Part shown: positions 1 through 6,741 of the stretch, in pieces
Numbering within the stretch: the stretch's first letter is position 1
How the letters are laid out: the number at the start of each line of letters is the position of its first letter
Source: Flavobacteriaceae bacterium
Lineage (GTDB): Bacteria; Bacteroidota; Bacteroidia; Flavobacteriales; Flavobacteriaceae
Direction: 5' to 3'
DNA length: 7,623 nt
Assembly (NCBI GenBank): GCA_016763215.1
Contig: JAESUF010000206.1
Location: 1 to 7,623, forward strand
Notes under the pieces: model-generated
The model's input: the letters and a program-made list of their open reading frames with translations, nothing else
The model's database searches: none
Told to the model about the DNA's origin: nothing
Made by a program: the position numbers and the translations under genes

Positions 1-665
1 CAAGAGGAGGAGACGTGCCTAATTTACTACAAGTTGCTACAGATATTCAAGAGTTTGGTGCCGAAGGAATAACCATTCATCCAAGACCAGACGAACGACA
101 TATTCGTTATCAAGACGCCTACGATTTAAAGCCTATTGTAATTACAGAATATAATATAGAAGGCAATCCAATTCGAAAATTTATGGATTTGGTATTAAAA
201 GTGAACCCTACACAGGTAACCTTAGTTCCGGATAGTGTAGACCAAATTACGTCTAATGCAGGTTGGGATACAATTACCCATCAATCGTATTTACAAGAAG
301 TGATTGCTGAATTTAAGAATGCAGGAATTCGCACTTCTATCTTCATTGATGCTGATTTAAAGTTGATTGAAGCTGCAGCGAAAACAGGAGCAGACAGAAT
401 AGAATTGTACACAGAACGTTTTGCCAGCGAATATGAAAAGGGAAATAAAGAAGCAGTAAAACCATATACTGAAGCAGCTATTTTAGCTCACGGTTTAGGA
501 TTGGGAATTAATGCAGGACATGATTTAAGTTTGGAGAATGTTGAATTTTTTAAACAAAATATTCCAAACCTAGCAGAAGTTTCTATAGGGCATGCATTGA
601 TTTCTGAAAGCTTGTATTTGGGGATGCAGAATGTAGTGAACATGTATTTACATCGATTAAGTTAA
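1..665 (+). CDS. pdxJ: Pyridoxine 5'-phosphate synthase PdxJ, 5' end cut by the window edge
   Basis: PdxJ condenses 1-deoxyxylulose 5-phosphate with 3-amino-2-oxopropyl phosphate to give pyridoxine 5'-phosphate, the ring-closing step of the DXP-dependent vitamin B6 pathway in the cytoplasm. The GTG at 15 is not the start: the frame is open to the left edge and reads RGGDVPNLLQVA, a typical internal PdxJ segment, so roughly 15-20 N-terminal residues lie outside the window. Family hallmarks seen are the active-site segment HPRPDERHIR, TEYNIEGNP, the strand with LVPD, the loop around GADRIELYTERFA, NAGHDLSLEN and the phosphate-binding end IGHALISESLYLG. About 220 residues are present of the usual ~237-240. 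It ends in TAA and shows no internal damage. The next gene is on the same strand after 93 bp, so co-transcription is possible. Identification is secure. Confidence 0.97.
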   Translation, partial: RGGDVPNLLQVATDIQEFGAEGITIHPRPDERHIRYQDAYDLKPIVITEYNIEGNPIRKFMDLVLKVNPTQVTLVPDSVDQITSNAGWDTITHQSYLQEVIAEFKNAGIRTSIFIDADLKLIEAAAKTGADRIELYTERFASEYEKGNKEAVKPYTEAAILAHGLGLGINAGHDLSLENVEFFKQNIPNLAEVSIGHALISESLYLGMQNVVNMYLHRLS

Positions 666-758
666 AGAATTAGCGAGTAGTTAGTTCCTAGTGATTCGTA
701 GCCGGTAAATATATTTTCGAAATTTGATAACTGATAACTGATAACTGATAACTGATTA
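666..758. repeat. Intergenic spacer ending in a (GATAACT)4 tandem heptamer
   Basis: The last third of this spacer is a perfect tandem repeat: GATAACT four times at 726-753 plus a partial GAT at 754-756, ending two bases before the ATG of the hydrolase gene. The part before it (about 668-700) is rich in TAG and AGT words and may be an older, decayed version of similar repeats; that is only an impression. No Shine-Dalgarno sequence can be seen between the repeat and the start codon. Related short TAACTGA-type repeats occur between genes in other Bacteroidota, as I recall, so this is probably a slipped-strand repeat rather than a protein site. Confidence 0.85.
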
Positions 759-1523
759 ATGGAAATACTACATTCAAAAATTGTAGGGCAAGGACAACCT
801 TTTCTAATTCTTCATGGCTATTTTGGAATGGGCGATAATTGGAAATCACTAGCCAATGAGTTTGGAGAACATTTTGAAATGCATTTGATAGATCAACGAA
901 ATCACGGACGTAGTTTTCACGCCGATGATTTTGATTATGATTTGTTAGCGGAGGATGTATACAATTATATCAATCACCATAATTTAGAGAAAATCATTTT
1001 ACTAGGGCATTCCATGGGAGGGAAAACGGCAATGTTGTTTGCTGTCGAATACCCAGAATTGGTTGATAAATTAATCATTGCAGATATTTCACCTAGATAT
1101 TATCAACCACATCATAATGAAATTTTGAAAGGATTGGGTTCTATCAATTTTTCTATTCAGAATACGAGAAGACTAGTGGATGAAAAACTAGCAGAATTAA
1201 TTCCGGAGATAGGAGTGCGTTCTTTCTTGTTAAGAAATGTGTATTGGAGGGAGAAAGGAGTGTTAGACTTTCGATTCAATTTACAATCACTCACAGAAAA
1301 CAATGCTGAAGTTGGAAACGCTTTGCCATCATTTACCAATTTTGAAGGAAAGGCACTGTTCTTAGCAGGAGGGAATTCAGGGTATATCACAGAAAGTGAA
1401 GTTCCCATTATCAAAGCTCATTTTCCAAAGGCTCAAATTGAAACCATTGCCAATGCTGGGCATTGGTTGCATGCAGACAATCCGAAAGCTTTTTATGAAA
1501 GTGTAATGGAGTTTTTGAATTAA
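759..1523 (+). CDS. Alpha/beta hydrolase, YbfF-like esterase family
   Basis: A 254-residue cytoplasmic alpha/beta-hydrolase fold protein without signal peptide. Visible landmarks in order are LILHGYFGMGDNW (residues 17-28), which forms the oxyanion-hole loop, DQRNHGRS (45-52), the nucleophile elbow GHSMGGK with Ser85, an Asp at 109 in ADISPRYY, and the catalytic His235 in NAGHW. The combination RNHG, GHSMGGK and a DI-P strand end matches the E. coli YbfF group of esterases and acyl-CoA thioesterases; the physiological substrate is not predictable. I take Ser85 and His235 as certain triad members and Asp109 as the likely acid by comparison with YbfF. The ATG at 759 follows the heptamer repeat directly and lacks a visible Shine-Dalgarno sequence. 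Its stop codon overlaps that of the converging phhA. pdxJ lies upstream on the same strand, but a link to vitamin B6 metabolism is not shown. Confidence 0.9.
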   Translation: MEILHSKIVGQGQPFLILHGYFGMGDNWKSLANEFGEHFEMHLIDQRNHGRSFHADDFDYDLLAEDVYNYINHHNLEKIILLGHSMGGKTAMLFAVEYPELVDKLIIADISPRYYQPHHNEILKGLGSINFSIQNTRRLVDEKLAELIPEIGVRSFLLRNVYWREKGVLDFRFNLQSLTENNAEVGNALPSFTNFEGKALFLAGGNSGYITESEVPIIKAHFPKAQIETIANAGHWLHADNPKAFYESVMEFLN

Positions 1524-3261
1524 ATCAGGGCAATTCCTTCCAAAATTAAAGTTGTTAGTTTCGAGTTTTTAGAAGCAATTGTTTCTAAATAAGGAATAAT
1601 CTCATTTTTGAGATTTTGATCTTTTGTTAGCTCTAAAATTTCTAAAGGAAGCAACCATTCGTTTGAATAGTTAGCCCGAGCCTTTTCAAAAAGGTTTTTT
1701 AATTGAGATTCATCTTGAGGCTTACGTTCTCTAATTTTTCGAACGGTTTGATAATACGATTCTAATATGAGTGTAGTCTCCGATTTCTCAGGTTTTACTG
1801 TCAGTGTTTTAGAGACGTTGTATAAGTTAGGAAACGAATTATAATCGGCAGCTCCCGCAAAAGCAGAAACGATTTTTTTGCCAACCACCATGTCAAATAC
1901 TCCGTATTCTGGTTTGAATAAAACCTCACCTTTATAAGTAACTGTACATTCACCCAACTGAATCAACATCAATTTTCCTTTCAGGTTTCTAACTCCCGTA
2001 ATATTTAACCCTTTTACTTTGATGCCGCTTTCAAATTCAAAAGACAACCATTTTCCGTCATAAAAATTATAGGCTTTTAAATCTACCGGCCCCATGTCTT
2101 CAATTGCTAGATTGATGTTTTTTAGTTTTCCTAAAGGGGAACTGAATCCATCTTTATGCGTTTCAATTCCATGTCCAATAAGTTCTCTTTCTCTGTAAGC
2201 CAATGCTGTTGGTCCTTCAGTTTTGAAGAAGATAACTTCTCTATCTTCATTTAAGAGTACTTTAGAAAATTTTCCAGAAACTTGAAGTCCAGTACTCAAT
2301 TCAATGGTTCCAACCATTTGAGAATTGATTAGTTTTTGAACTCCTTTGCTACCCCCTTTTCGCAAACTTAATCGATTGGCAAACTCTTCCAATACTTGCA
2401 TAAGTAGGAGAAATCTGGACTTACATACAATTGAGGCTGTGGTTGGGTAATGTCAAAAGATTGCTCAATTGCATCAATAGAATATGGGCGTTTTTTTACC
2501 TGTTCACTCATGCACCATTTGCTTTCTCCAATAGAAGATAACAATCCTGCTCCATAGATTTTCGGATTTTCTAATTCTCCGATTAATCCGTATTCAACTG
2601 TCCACCATTGTAGGTTTCTAATTTGCGCCATTTCCGATAATTCAATATCCATCTGTTGCAATCTATCAACTTCCTGCTCAGCTTTTTTTAACTCATTTTC
2701 ATCTACAGCTTCTGCCTCCTTTAGAATGGATAGCTTCCGTACAGCTTCGTATAAATCGATGTCGTATTTCGATAAAATTGCTTTTGCTCCAACTTCACCT
2801 AGACGTCTTAAGTATTCGGCATAATCTGGGTTGGCTATAATGGGAGCATGACCAGCTGCTTCATGAATAATGTCTGGTGCGGGTGTGTATTGAATATTTT
2901 CTAATTGACGAATGTCTGAAGCAATGACTAATATTTTATAAGCTTGAAACTCCATAAAAGCATTCGGAGGAATAAAACCATCTACAGAAACCGCTGCCCA
3001 TCCAATCGATTACAAAATTCGATTCATGCCATACATACTCGAAATTTCATCAATTTTGATTCCCGTTTTTTCTAAACCATTCAGATAAGATTCGTGAGCA
3101 TTTTTAGAAAGGTACTCTACATTTTTACGCATTACATAACGCCAAACAGCTTGGTTTATTGGCGTGTATTCCTCGTAGTTTTGAGGCTTGATAAACTGCT
3201 TTAAATGTGGAGGTAACCTGTCGATTAACTCATTGCTTTCGAATCTTTGTGTGTGCGTCAT
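1520..3261 (-). pseudogene. phhA: Phenylalanine 4-hydroxylase, long Bacteroidota form, interrupted by a stop codon and a frameshift
   Basis: Tetrahydropterin- and Fe(II)-dependent conversion of phenylalanine to tyrosine. Three pieces together make one protein of about 580 residues. Piece 1 (3261-3013) starts MTHTQRFESN and ends at MYGMNRIL. An in-frame TAA (3012-3010) follows, after which the frame continues as SIGWAAVSVDGFIPPNAF into piece 2, whose first ATG is at 2955. Piece 2 carries the iron ligands His133 and His138 in DIIHEAAGH and Glu223 in WWTVEYGL. After FSYL (about 2402) the reading moves to another frame, MQVLEEFANRLSL, and runs to a stop at 1520; one missing base between 2401 and 2402 explains this. 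Restoring that base gives exactly 580 codons plus stop, the usual length of the family. The last ~290 residues are the C-terminal extension typical of the Bacteroidota enzymes, of unknown role. Either a recent pseudogene or two consensus errors. Confidence 0.9.
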
Positions 3262-3283
3262 TTATGATTTCTCGATAAAAAAT

Positions 3284-3291
3284 CAAAGGTA
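3284..3291 (-). promoter_or_regulatory. Candidate -7 element of the phhA promoter (TAnnTTTG)
   Basis: On the minus strand TACCTTTG matches the Bacteroidota -7 consensus TAnnTTTG exactly and lies 22 bases upstream of the phhA ATG. No convincing TTG-type -33 box was found at the usual distance, so this is a candidate only. No Shine-Dalgarno sequence is seen before the ATG, which is common in this phylum. Confidence 0.35.
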
Positions 3292-3362
3292 GCCAATGTA
3301 TCCAAATTATGATCTTTAATTCTTGTAATAAGCTCAACAGATGTATCGATTTAGTTATTTTC

Positions 3363-3386
3363 TAAACAGGTGTTTTTACCTGTTTA
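3363..3386. promoter_or_regulatory. Perfect 9+9 bp inverted repeat, possible operator between divergent genes
   Basis: TAAACAGGT at 3363-3371 is the exact reverse complement of ACCTGTTTA at 3378-3386, with six bases between. It sits in the 191-bp region between the divergent phhA and beta-hydroxylase genes, about 102 bp from the first start and 67 bp from the second. The right arm is not followed by a T-run, so it does not look like an intrinsic terminator. A two-fold symmetric site of this size and place fits a dimeric transcription factor. Which factor is unknown. Confidence 0.5.
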
Positions 3387-3420
3387 TTGACCAAAATGAG
3401 TCAATTTTAATAATGAATAT

Positions 3421-3428
3421 TATATTTG
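3421..3428 (+). promoter_or_regulatory. Candidate -7 element of the beta-hydroxylase gene (TAnnTTTG)
   Basis: TATATTTG matches the Bacteroidota -7 consensus exactly and lies 24 bases upstream of the ATG at 3453. The nearest TTG upstream (3387-3389) is too far away for a standard -33 box and touches the end of the inverted repeat at 3363-3386. If the element is used, the repeat would lie just upstream of the promoter. Confidence 0.4.
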
Positions 3429-3452
3429 AAAGGATCATAATATTTCTATGTG

Positions 3453-4142
3453 ATGAAAACCAGAAATGCTCTTAAGTTAAACTTTCAGTTTGATGCTCAA
3501 AGAATTCGTAAAGAATTAGAATCTATATCAGATTCTTTTTATCCAATTCTTTCCGCTCAGATAGAAGATGAAGCTTTAGAGGGAATGCATTTAATTGCCC
3601 CAGATAGAGAAGGGAAGGTGGATGAACGAGGACATACATTTCATATGAGCGAAGAGTTAAAGAAATGTCCGTATTTACAAGAAATTTTGGATACGTTTCA
3701 ATGTGATAAATTCCTGTATCGAACTCAAAACTTAAAGCCAGGTGGAAAAATAGAAATGCACAGAGACAGAGGAAGAGGTATAGTAGATGGAATTGTTAGA
3801 TTGAACATTCCTGTATCTACCAATGACCAAGTATACTTTTATATTGATGGAGAGAGAATTGCAATGAAAGATGGAGAATGTTGGCTGCCAGAAGTAACCA
3901 AATTGCATGAGGTTGAGAATAGGTCAGATGAACTTCGTATGCAGATTATGATTGACTGCGACTTAAATGACTGGTGGAAAGATGTTTTAAAAGAACATGG
4001 AATGATCAAAGAGCCAGCTAAATATGGACGATATAGTTTACGCGAGCTTCAAGCGATGAAAGATAGTTTTGTATCTATGAAAATGGATCGTAAAATGATA
4101 GAAGAACTGGAGTTTGAAATAGTAGCAAGAGCAGAAGTCTAA
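3453..4142 (+). CDS. Aspartyl/asparaginyl beta-hydroxylase family Fe(II)/2-oxoglutarate dioxygenase
   Basis: A 229-residue soluble protein. The central part has the layout of the aspartyl/asparaginyl beta-hydroxylase family (double-stranded beta-helix dioxygenases): LKPGGKIEMHRDRG with iron ligands His103 and Asp105, then RLNIPVSTNDQVYF, the turn KDGECWLPE, and KLHEVENRSDELRMQIMIDC with the distal ligand His152 and Arg162, the likely 2-oxoglutarate carboxylate contact. Such enzymes hydroxylate Asp/Asn or His residues in proteins or free amino-acid derivatives; the substrate here cannot be told. The last ~50 residues, after NDWWKDVL, are a charged helical tail. I chose ATG 3453. A GTG directly before it (3450) would add one residue, and the ATG at 3448 runs into TGA. 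No clear Shine-Dalgarno sequence. It is divergent from phhA and stands alone, 11 bp from the converging small gene. Confidence 0.9.
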   Translation: MKTRNALKLNFQFDAQRIRKELESISDSFYPILSAQIEDEALEGMHLIAPDREGKVDERGHTFHMSEELKKCPYLQEILDTFQCDKFLYRTQNLKPGGKIEMHRDRGRGIVDGIVRLNIPVSTNDQVYFYIDGERIAMKDGECWLPEVTKLHEVENRSDELRMQIMIDCDLNDWWKDVLKEHGMIKEPAKYGRYSLRELQAMKDSFVSMKMDRKMIEELEFEIVARAEV

Positions 4143-4153
4143 ATCTTAAAAAA

Positions 4154-4356
4154 TTATTCGTTACCAGAAAATCGATGATTCAAGTGTTCAATGAATTTTT
4201 CGACATTAAAATTGATGTCACCTTCTCCAACTTGATCAAAAGGATTTTCTAAATATTTTCGAATATTAGATGTATAATTAGCATCAGAAATTTGTTGTGA
4301 GTAAACGCTCAAGTATGAAGTAGAAATAATGATAAAAAAAGAAGACTAATATTCAT
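4154..4356 (-). pseudogene. Small exported protein with a one-base frameshift in an A/T run
   Basis: I do not recognise this family. From ATG at 4356-4354 the minus strand reads MNISLLFLSLF and meets TGA after 15 codons. Adding one base in the run of seven A (plus strand 4334-4340) gives a clean 67-residue frame: a signal peptide MNISLLFFIIISTSYLSVYS, then QQISDANYTS, ending in EHLNHRFSGNE and TAA at 4156-4154. The repaired length is exactly 68 codons including stop. The hydrophobic N-terminus followed by S-QQ is what a signal peptidase site looks like, so export is likely. The ribosome binding site is good (AGAGGA, 8 bases before the ATG). The gene lies beyond the mscL terminator and must have its own promoter. 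It is either a real frameshift or a homopolymer error. Confidence 0.6.
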
Positions 4357-4365
4357 TTATTGTTT

Positions 4366-4377
4366 CCTCTATAGAGG
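4366..4377. repeat. 12-bp perfect palindrome overlapping the ribosome binding site of the small exported gene
   Basis: CCTCTATAGAGG is fully self-complementary. On the minus strand its right half supplies AGAGG of the Shine-Dalgarno sequence 8-9 bases before the start at 4356. It could be a binding site or fold weakly in the mRNA; at 12 bp, chance is also possible. Confidence 0.4.
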
Positions 4378-4418
4378 TCGTGTAGCACTTTTGAAGTTAC
4401 TGTAAATTGCAGAAATAA

Positions 4419-4446
4419 AAAATCCCAAACGAGCGTTTGGGATTTT
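4419..4446 (-). terminator. Strong intrinsic terminator after mscL, possibly bidirectional
   Basis: Arms AAAATCCCAAACG (4419-4431) and CGTTTGGGATTTT (4434-4446) are perfectly complementary over 13 bp with a two-base centre, which in RNA opens to a four-base loop. On the minus strand the hairpin is followed by a T-rich tract and begins 23 bp after the mscL stop, so it ends the tdk-alr-mscL unit. On the plus strand it is also followed by T-rich sequence and could stop transcripts from the beta-hydroxylase gene. Confidence 0.92.
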
Positions 4447-4469
4447 ATTTTATATAAGATTTTGGATAT

Positions 4470-4883
4470 TTATTTCTTAGATAGTAAATCTCTAATTTCA
4501 GCTAATAGCTCTTCTTGCGTAGGTCCAGCTGGTGCAGGAGGTGGCGCGGGAGCTTCTTTCTTCTTGGATGCATTAATTCCTTTGATCATCATAAACATAA
4601 CAAAAGCGACAATAATAAAATCAATGATGTTGGTGATGAATGCACCATAGAGTATAGCTATTTCACCTGTTACTTTTCCGGCGGCATCAACGACTCCTTC
4701 CTCAGCAATCCATTTTAAATTTTTAAGATCGGTTTTAAATATCAATCCAATTAGTGGTGACACAATTCCCCCAGTAAATGAAGTCACTACTTGTTTAAAT
4801 GCAGCACCCATTACAAAACCGACAGCGATGTCGACTAGGTTGCCTTTCATTGCGAATTCCTTGAATTCTTTAAGCATTCCCAT
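4470..4883 (-). CDS. mscL: Large-conductance mechanosensitive channel MscL
   Basis: Homopentameric inner-membrane channel that opens under membrane tension and releases solutes on sudden drop of osmolarity. 137 residues, matching the usual length. An amphipathic N-terminal helix MLKEFKEFAMKGN leads into TM1 (about 15-47) with the gate motif NLVDIAVGFVMGAAF; the periplasmic loop (about 50-75) follows, then TM2 (about 77-100, ILYGAFITNIIDFIIVAF), a KKK cluster at 107-109, an Ala/Pro linker and a C-terminal helix TQEELLAEIRDLLSKK that forms the cytoplasmic bundle. ATG at 4883 is used; a second ATG two codons on gives MLKEF and cannot be excluded. No clear Shine-Dalgarno sequence. It is the last gene of a probable operon, 48 bp after alr, closed by the hairpin at 4419-4446. 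Confidence 0.98.
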   Translation of the reverse strand: MGMLKEFKEFAMKGNLVDIAVGFVMGAAFKQVVTSFTGGIVSPLIGLIFKTDLKNLKWIAEEGVVDAAGKVTGEIAILYGAFITNIIDFIIVAFVMFMMIKGINASKKKEAPAPPPAPAGPTQEELLAEIRDLLSKK

Positions 4884-4931
4884 ATTTGATTCGTTTTTAG
4901 TTAGTTAATAAGTGTCCAAATTAAGAAAACT

Positions 4932-6032
4932 TTAACACTTTAGCAATCTTTTTACACGTTGCGAAATAGCAGTAAGCACTTCGTAAGGAATTGTTTCTGT
5001 CTCAGAAGCCATGTGAAGAATATCTTCCTGAGTTTTGAAGATGAAAACCTCATCTCCTTCTTTACAATCTATCTCAGTAATGTCTACCATAATCATATCC
5101 ATACATACGTTCCCGATGATTGGAGCTTTCTTTTCATTGATAGTAACATAGCCTTTTTTGTTGCCCAATCTTCTTGAAATCCCATCTGCATGACCTACGG
5201 GGATGGTTGCAGTTTTAGTAGAGTTTTTAGTGACAAAAGCTCTATTATATCCAACTGTTTCTCCAGGTTCTATCTTGTGAATCTGAGAAATGATCGATTT
5301 TAAAATATGAGCATTTTTCAACTGAGAAGTTTCCTTTTTATGATTTCCAAAACCATACAATCCAATTCCAATTCTTACCATGTCAAACTGGGCTTGAGGG
5401 TAATTAACAACCCCAGAAGTGTTTAATGTATGAATCATGGGTGTATACTCCAAATGCTTGTTGATCTGTTGTACAATAGCGGCGAAATTAGTTAATTGAC
5501 CAATAGTGAAATCGTGTTCTTCTGGGTCTTCACTGGCCGCTAAATGCGAAAGAATAGATTGAATTTTTACGTGCTTAGACTCATTGATGCGACTTAAAAT
5601 TAAAGGAATGTCTTTGTCGCATAGTCCTAAACGATTCAGACCCGTATTAAACTTTAAGTGTATTGGGTAATTGAGTAATTGGCGTTTGTCTGCAAGCGAT
5701 AAAAATGCAGTTAGTGTTTTGAGATTGTAAATACTTGGTTCAAGACGAAACTCTACTAGCTGTTCGAAATTTTGAACTTGCGGGTGCAACACCAAAATTG
5801 GAGCCTCAATATTGGCTTCTCGTAAAGCAATTCCCTCATGAACATAGGCTACAGCAAAATAATCTACTTTGTCTTGTAAGAAAGTAGCCACTTGCACACC
5901 ATCGCTTCCATAGCCAAATGCTTTTACAACAGCCAAGATTTTTGTTTCAGGTTGTAGTTTTTGTTTGAAATAATTGAGGTTATGCTCAATGGCATTTCCG
6001 TCAATTTCTAAAACAGTTACATGGTTATTCAT
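4932..6032 (-). CDS. alr: Alanine racemase
   Basis: PLP-dependent interconversion of L- and D-alanine, supplying D-Ala for peptidoglycan in the cytoplasm. 366 residues, the usual size. The N-terminal TIM barrel carries the PLP lysine Lys37 in VVKAFGYGSDG, the strand LKFNTGLNRLG (127-137), SHLAASED, NTSGVVNYP and VRIGIGLYGFG with Arg220, which contacts the PLP ring nitrogen in the family. The C-terminal beta-domain has the second catalytic base Tyr262 in ETVGYNRAF, IPVGHADGISRRL, GNVCMDMIMVD and the conserved end IPYEVLTAISQRVKRL. In many Bacteroidota Alr is fused behind a MurF-like domain; this one stands alone. The start at 6032 is supported by AGGA 9-12 bases upstream, which lies inside an inverted repeat. 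tdk precedes it by 36 bp on the same strand and mscL follows by 48 bp. Confidence 0.97.
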   Translation of the reverse strand: MNNHVTVLEIDGNAIEHNLNYFKQKLQPETKILAVVKAFGYGSDGVQVATFLQDKVDYFAVAYVHEGIALREANIEAPILVLHPQVQNFEQLVEFRLEPSIYNLKTLTAFLSLADKRQLLNYPIHLKFNTGLNRLGLCDKDIPLILSRINESKHVKIQSILSHLAASEDPEEHDFTIGQLTNFAAIVQQINKHLEYTPMIHTLNTSGVVNYPQAQFDMVRIGIGLYGFGNHKKETSQLKNAHILKSIISQIHKIEPGETVGYNRAFVTKNSTKTATIPVGHADGISRRLGNKKGYVTINEKKAPIIGNVCMDMIMVDITEIDCKEGDEVFIFKTQEDILHMASETETIPYEVLTAISQRVKRLLKC

Positions 6033-6041
6033 TTTTCTTTA

Positions 6042-6064
6042 TCCTGAATTAACTTATTTCAGGA
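6042..6064 (-). promoter_or_regulatory. Inverted repeat that pairs the alr ribosome binding site
   Basis: TCCTGAA (6042-6048) and TTCAGGA (6058-6064) are perfectly complementary over 7 bp around a nine-base loop, in the 36-bp gap between tdk and alr. On the mRNA the 3' arm contains the AGGA just before the alr start, so the hairpin could lower alr translation. There is no T-run, so it is not a terminator. The word TTCAGGA occurs again at 6078-6084 inside the end of tdk. Confidence 0.4.
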
Positions 6065-6068
6065 CGGA

Positions 6069-6689
6069 TTATTTTGGTTCAGGATTTTTTTCTTTCAGAA
6101 TTTGCTCTTGTTGTTCTTTTATAGCCTTATAATATGCGGCTCTGCTTAACGGTTCGTATTCTTGAACTTCTCCTAAAAAGACAATGTCATCACTTTTTGC
6201 TTTTCTAAAGCTATAATTGGCTAAGTTTCCAGTTCTAGTACAAACTGCATGTACCTTTGTTACATATTCAGCGGTGGCCATTAAAGCAGGCATAGGACCA
6301 AAAGGATTTCCTTTAAAATCCATGTCCAATCCAGCAACAATAACGCGAATTCCTCTATTTGCTAGATCGTTGCAAACAGCAACAATTTCAACATCAAAAA
6401 ACTGAGCTTCGTCAATACCAACAACTTCTACATCATTTGCAAGTAGCCGAATATTTGAGGAAGATGGAACAGGCGTAGAACGTATTTCATTCGAATCGTG
6501 CGAAACAACCATCTCATTATCATATCGAGTATCAACAGCTGGTTTAAAAATTTCAACACGCTGTTTTGCAAATTGTGCTCGTTTAAGCCTTCTGATTAGC
6601 TCTTCTGTTTTTCCTGAAAACATGGAGCCGCAAATTACTTCGATCCAGCCAAATTGTTCTGTATGATTTACGGTATTTTCAAGAAACAT
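6069..6689 (-). CDS. tdk: Thymidine kinase (type II, TK1-like)
   Basis: Phosphorylates thymidine (and deoxyuridine) with ATP for dTMP salvage in the cytoplasm. 206 residues. The P-loop is GSMFSGKT (21-28), the Asp/Glu strand [11 protein letters not shown] holds the catalytic base Glu94, and [12 protein letters not shown] (120-131) and [18 protein letters not shown] (143-160) belong to the family lasso region. Type II enzymes normally bind zinc with four Cys/His side chains; here only Cys150 remains, with Thr153, Ser182 and Ala185 at the other places (HAVCTRTGN and [10 protein letters not shown]). As I recall this loss is shared by Bacteroidota relatives, so the protein is probably active. A charged C-terminal tail follows ([12 protein letters not shown]). 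It is the first gene of the likely tdk-alr-mscL unit and is divergent from the gene at 6791. Confidence 0.97.
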   Translation of the reverse strand: MFLENTVNHTEQFGWIEVICGSMFSGKTEELIRRLKRAQFAKQRVEIFKPAVDTRYDNEMVVSHDSNEIRSTPVPSSSNIRLLANDVEVVGIDEAQFFDVEIVAVCNDLANRGIRVIVAGLDMDFKGNPFGPMPALMATAEYVTKVHAVCTRTGNLANYSFRKAKSDDIVFLGEVQEYEPLSRAAYYKAIKEQQEQILKEKNPEPK

Positions 6690-6741
6690 TTTGTAGTTTT
6701 AAGGCTTGAAAGGATTTGTATTTATTCACTGTGAATGTAGG

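Noticed and set aside
15..17. GTG at 15 as the pdxJ start
   Set aside because: The upstream codons in frame (RGGD) belong to the conserved PdxJ sequence, so the gene enters from outside the window.
3010..3012. Stop-codon reassignment in the bacterial part too (TAA in phhA read as Gln)
   Set aside because: pdxJ, the hydrolase, tdk, alr and mscL all end in TAA or behave normally in the standard code, and the second phhA lesion is a frameshift that recoding cannot heal.
2368..3261. Two or three separate small genes in place of phhA
   Set aside because: All pieces align in order with one long phenylalanine hydroxylase, and the repaired length is exactly that of the family; the ATG at 2955 and the ATG at 2401 are internal methionines.
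4462..4718. Plus-strand reading frames across mscL
   Set aside because: They are antisense to a perfect MscL and have no recognisable protein or ribosome site.
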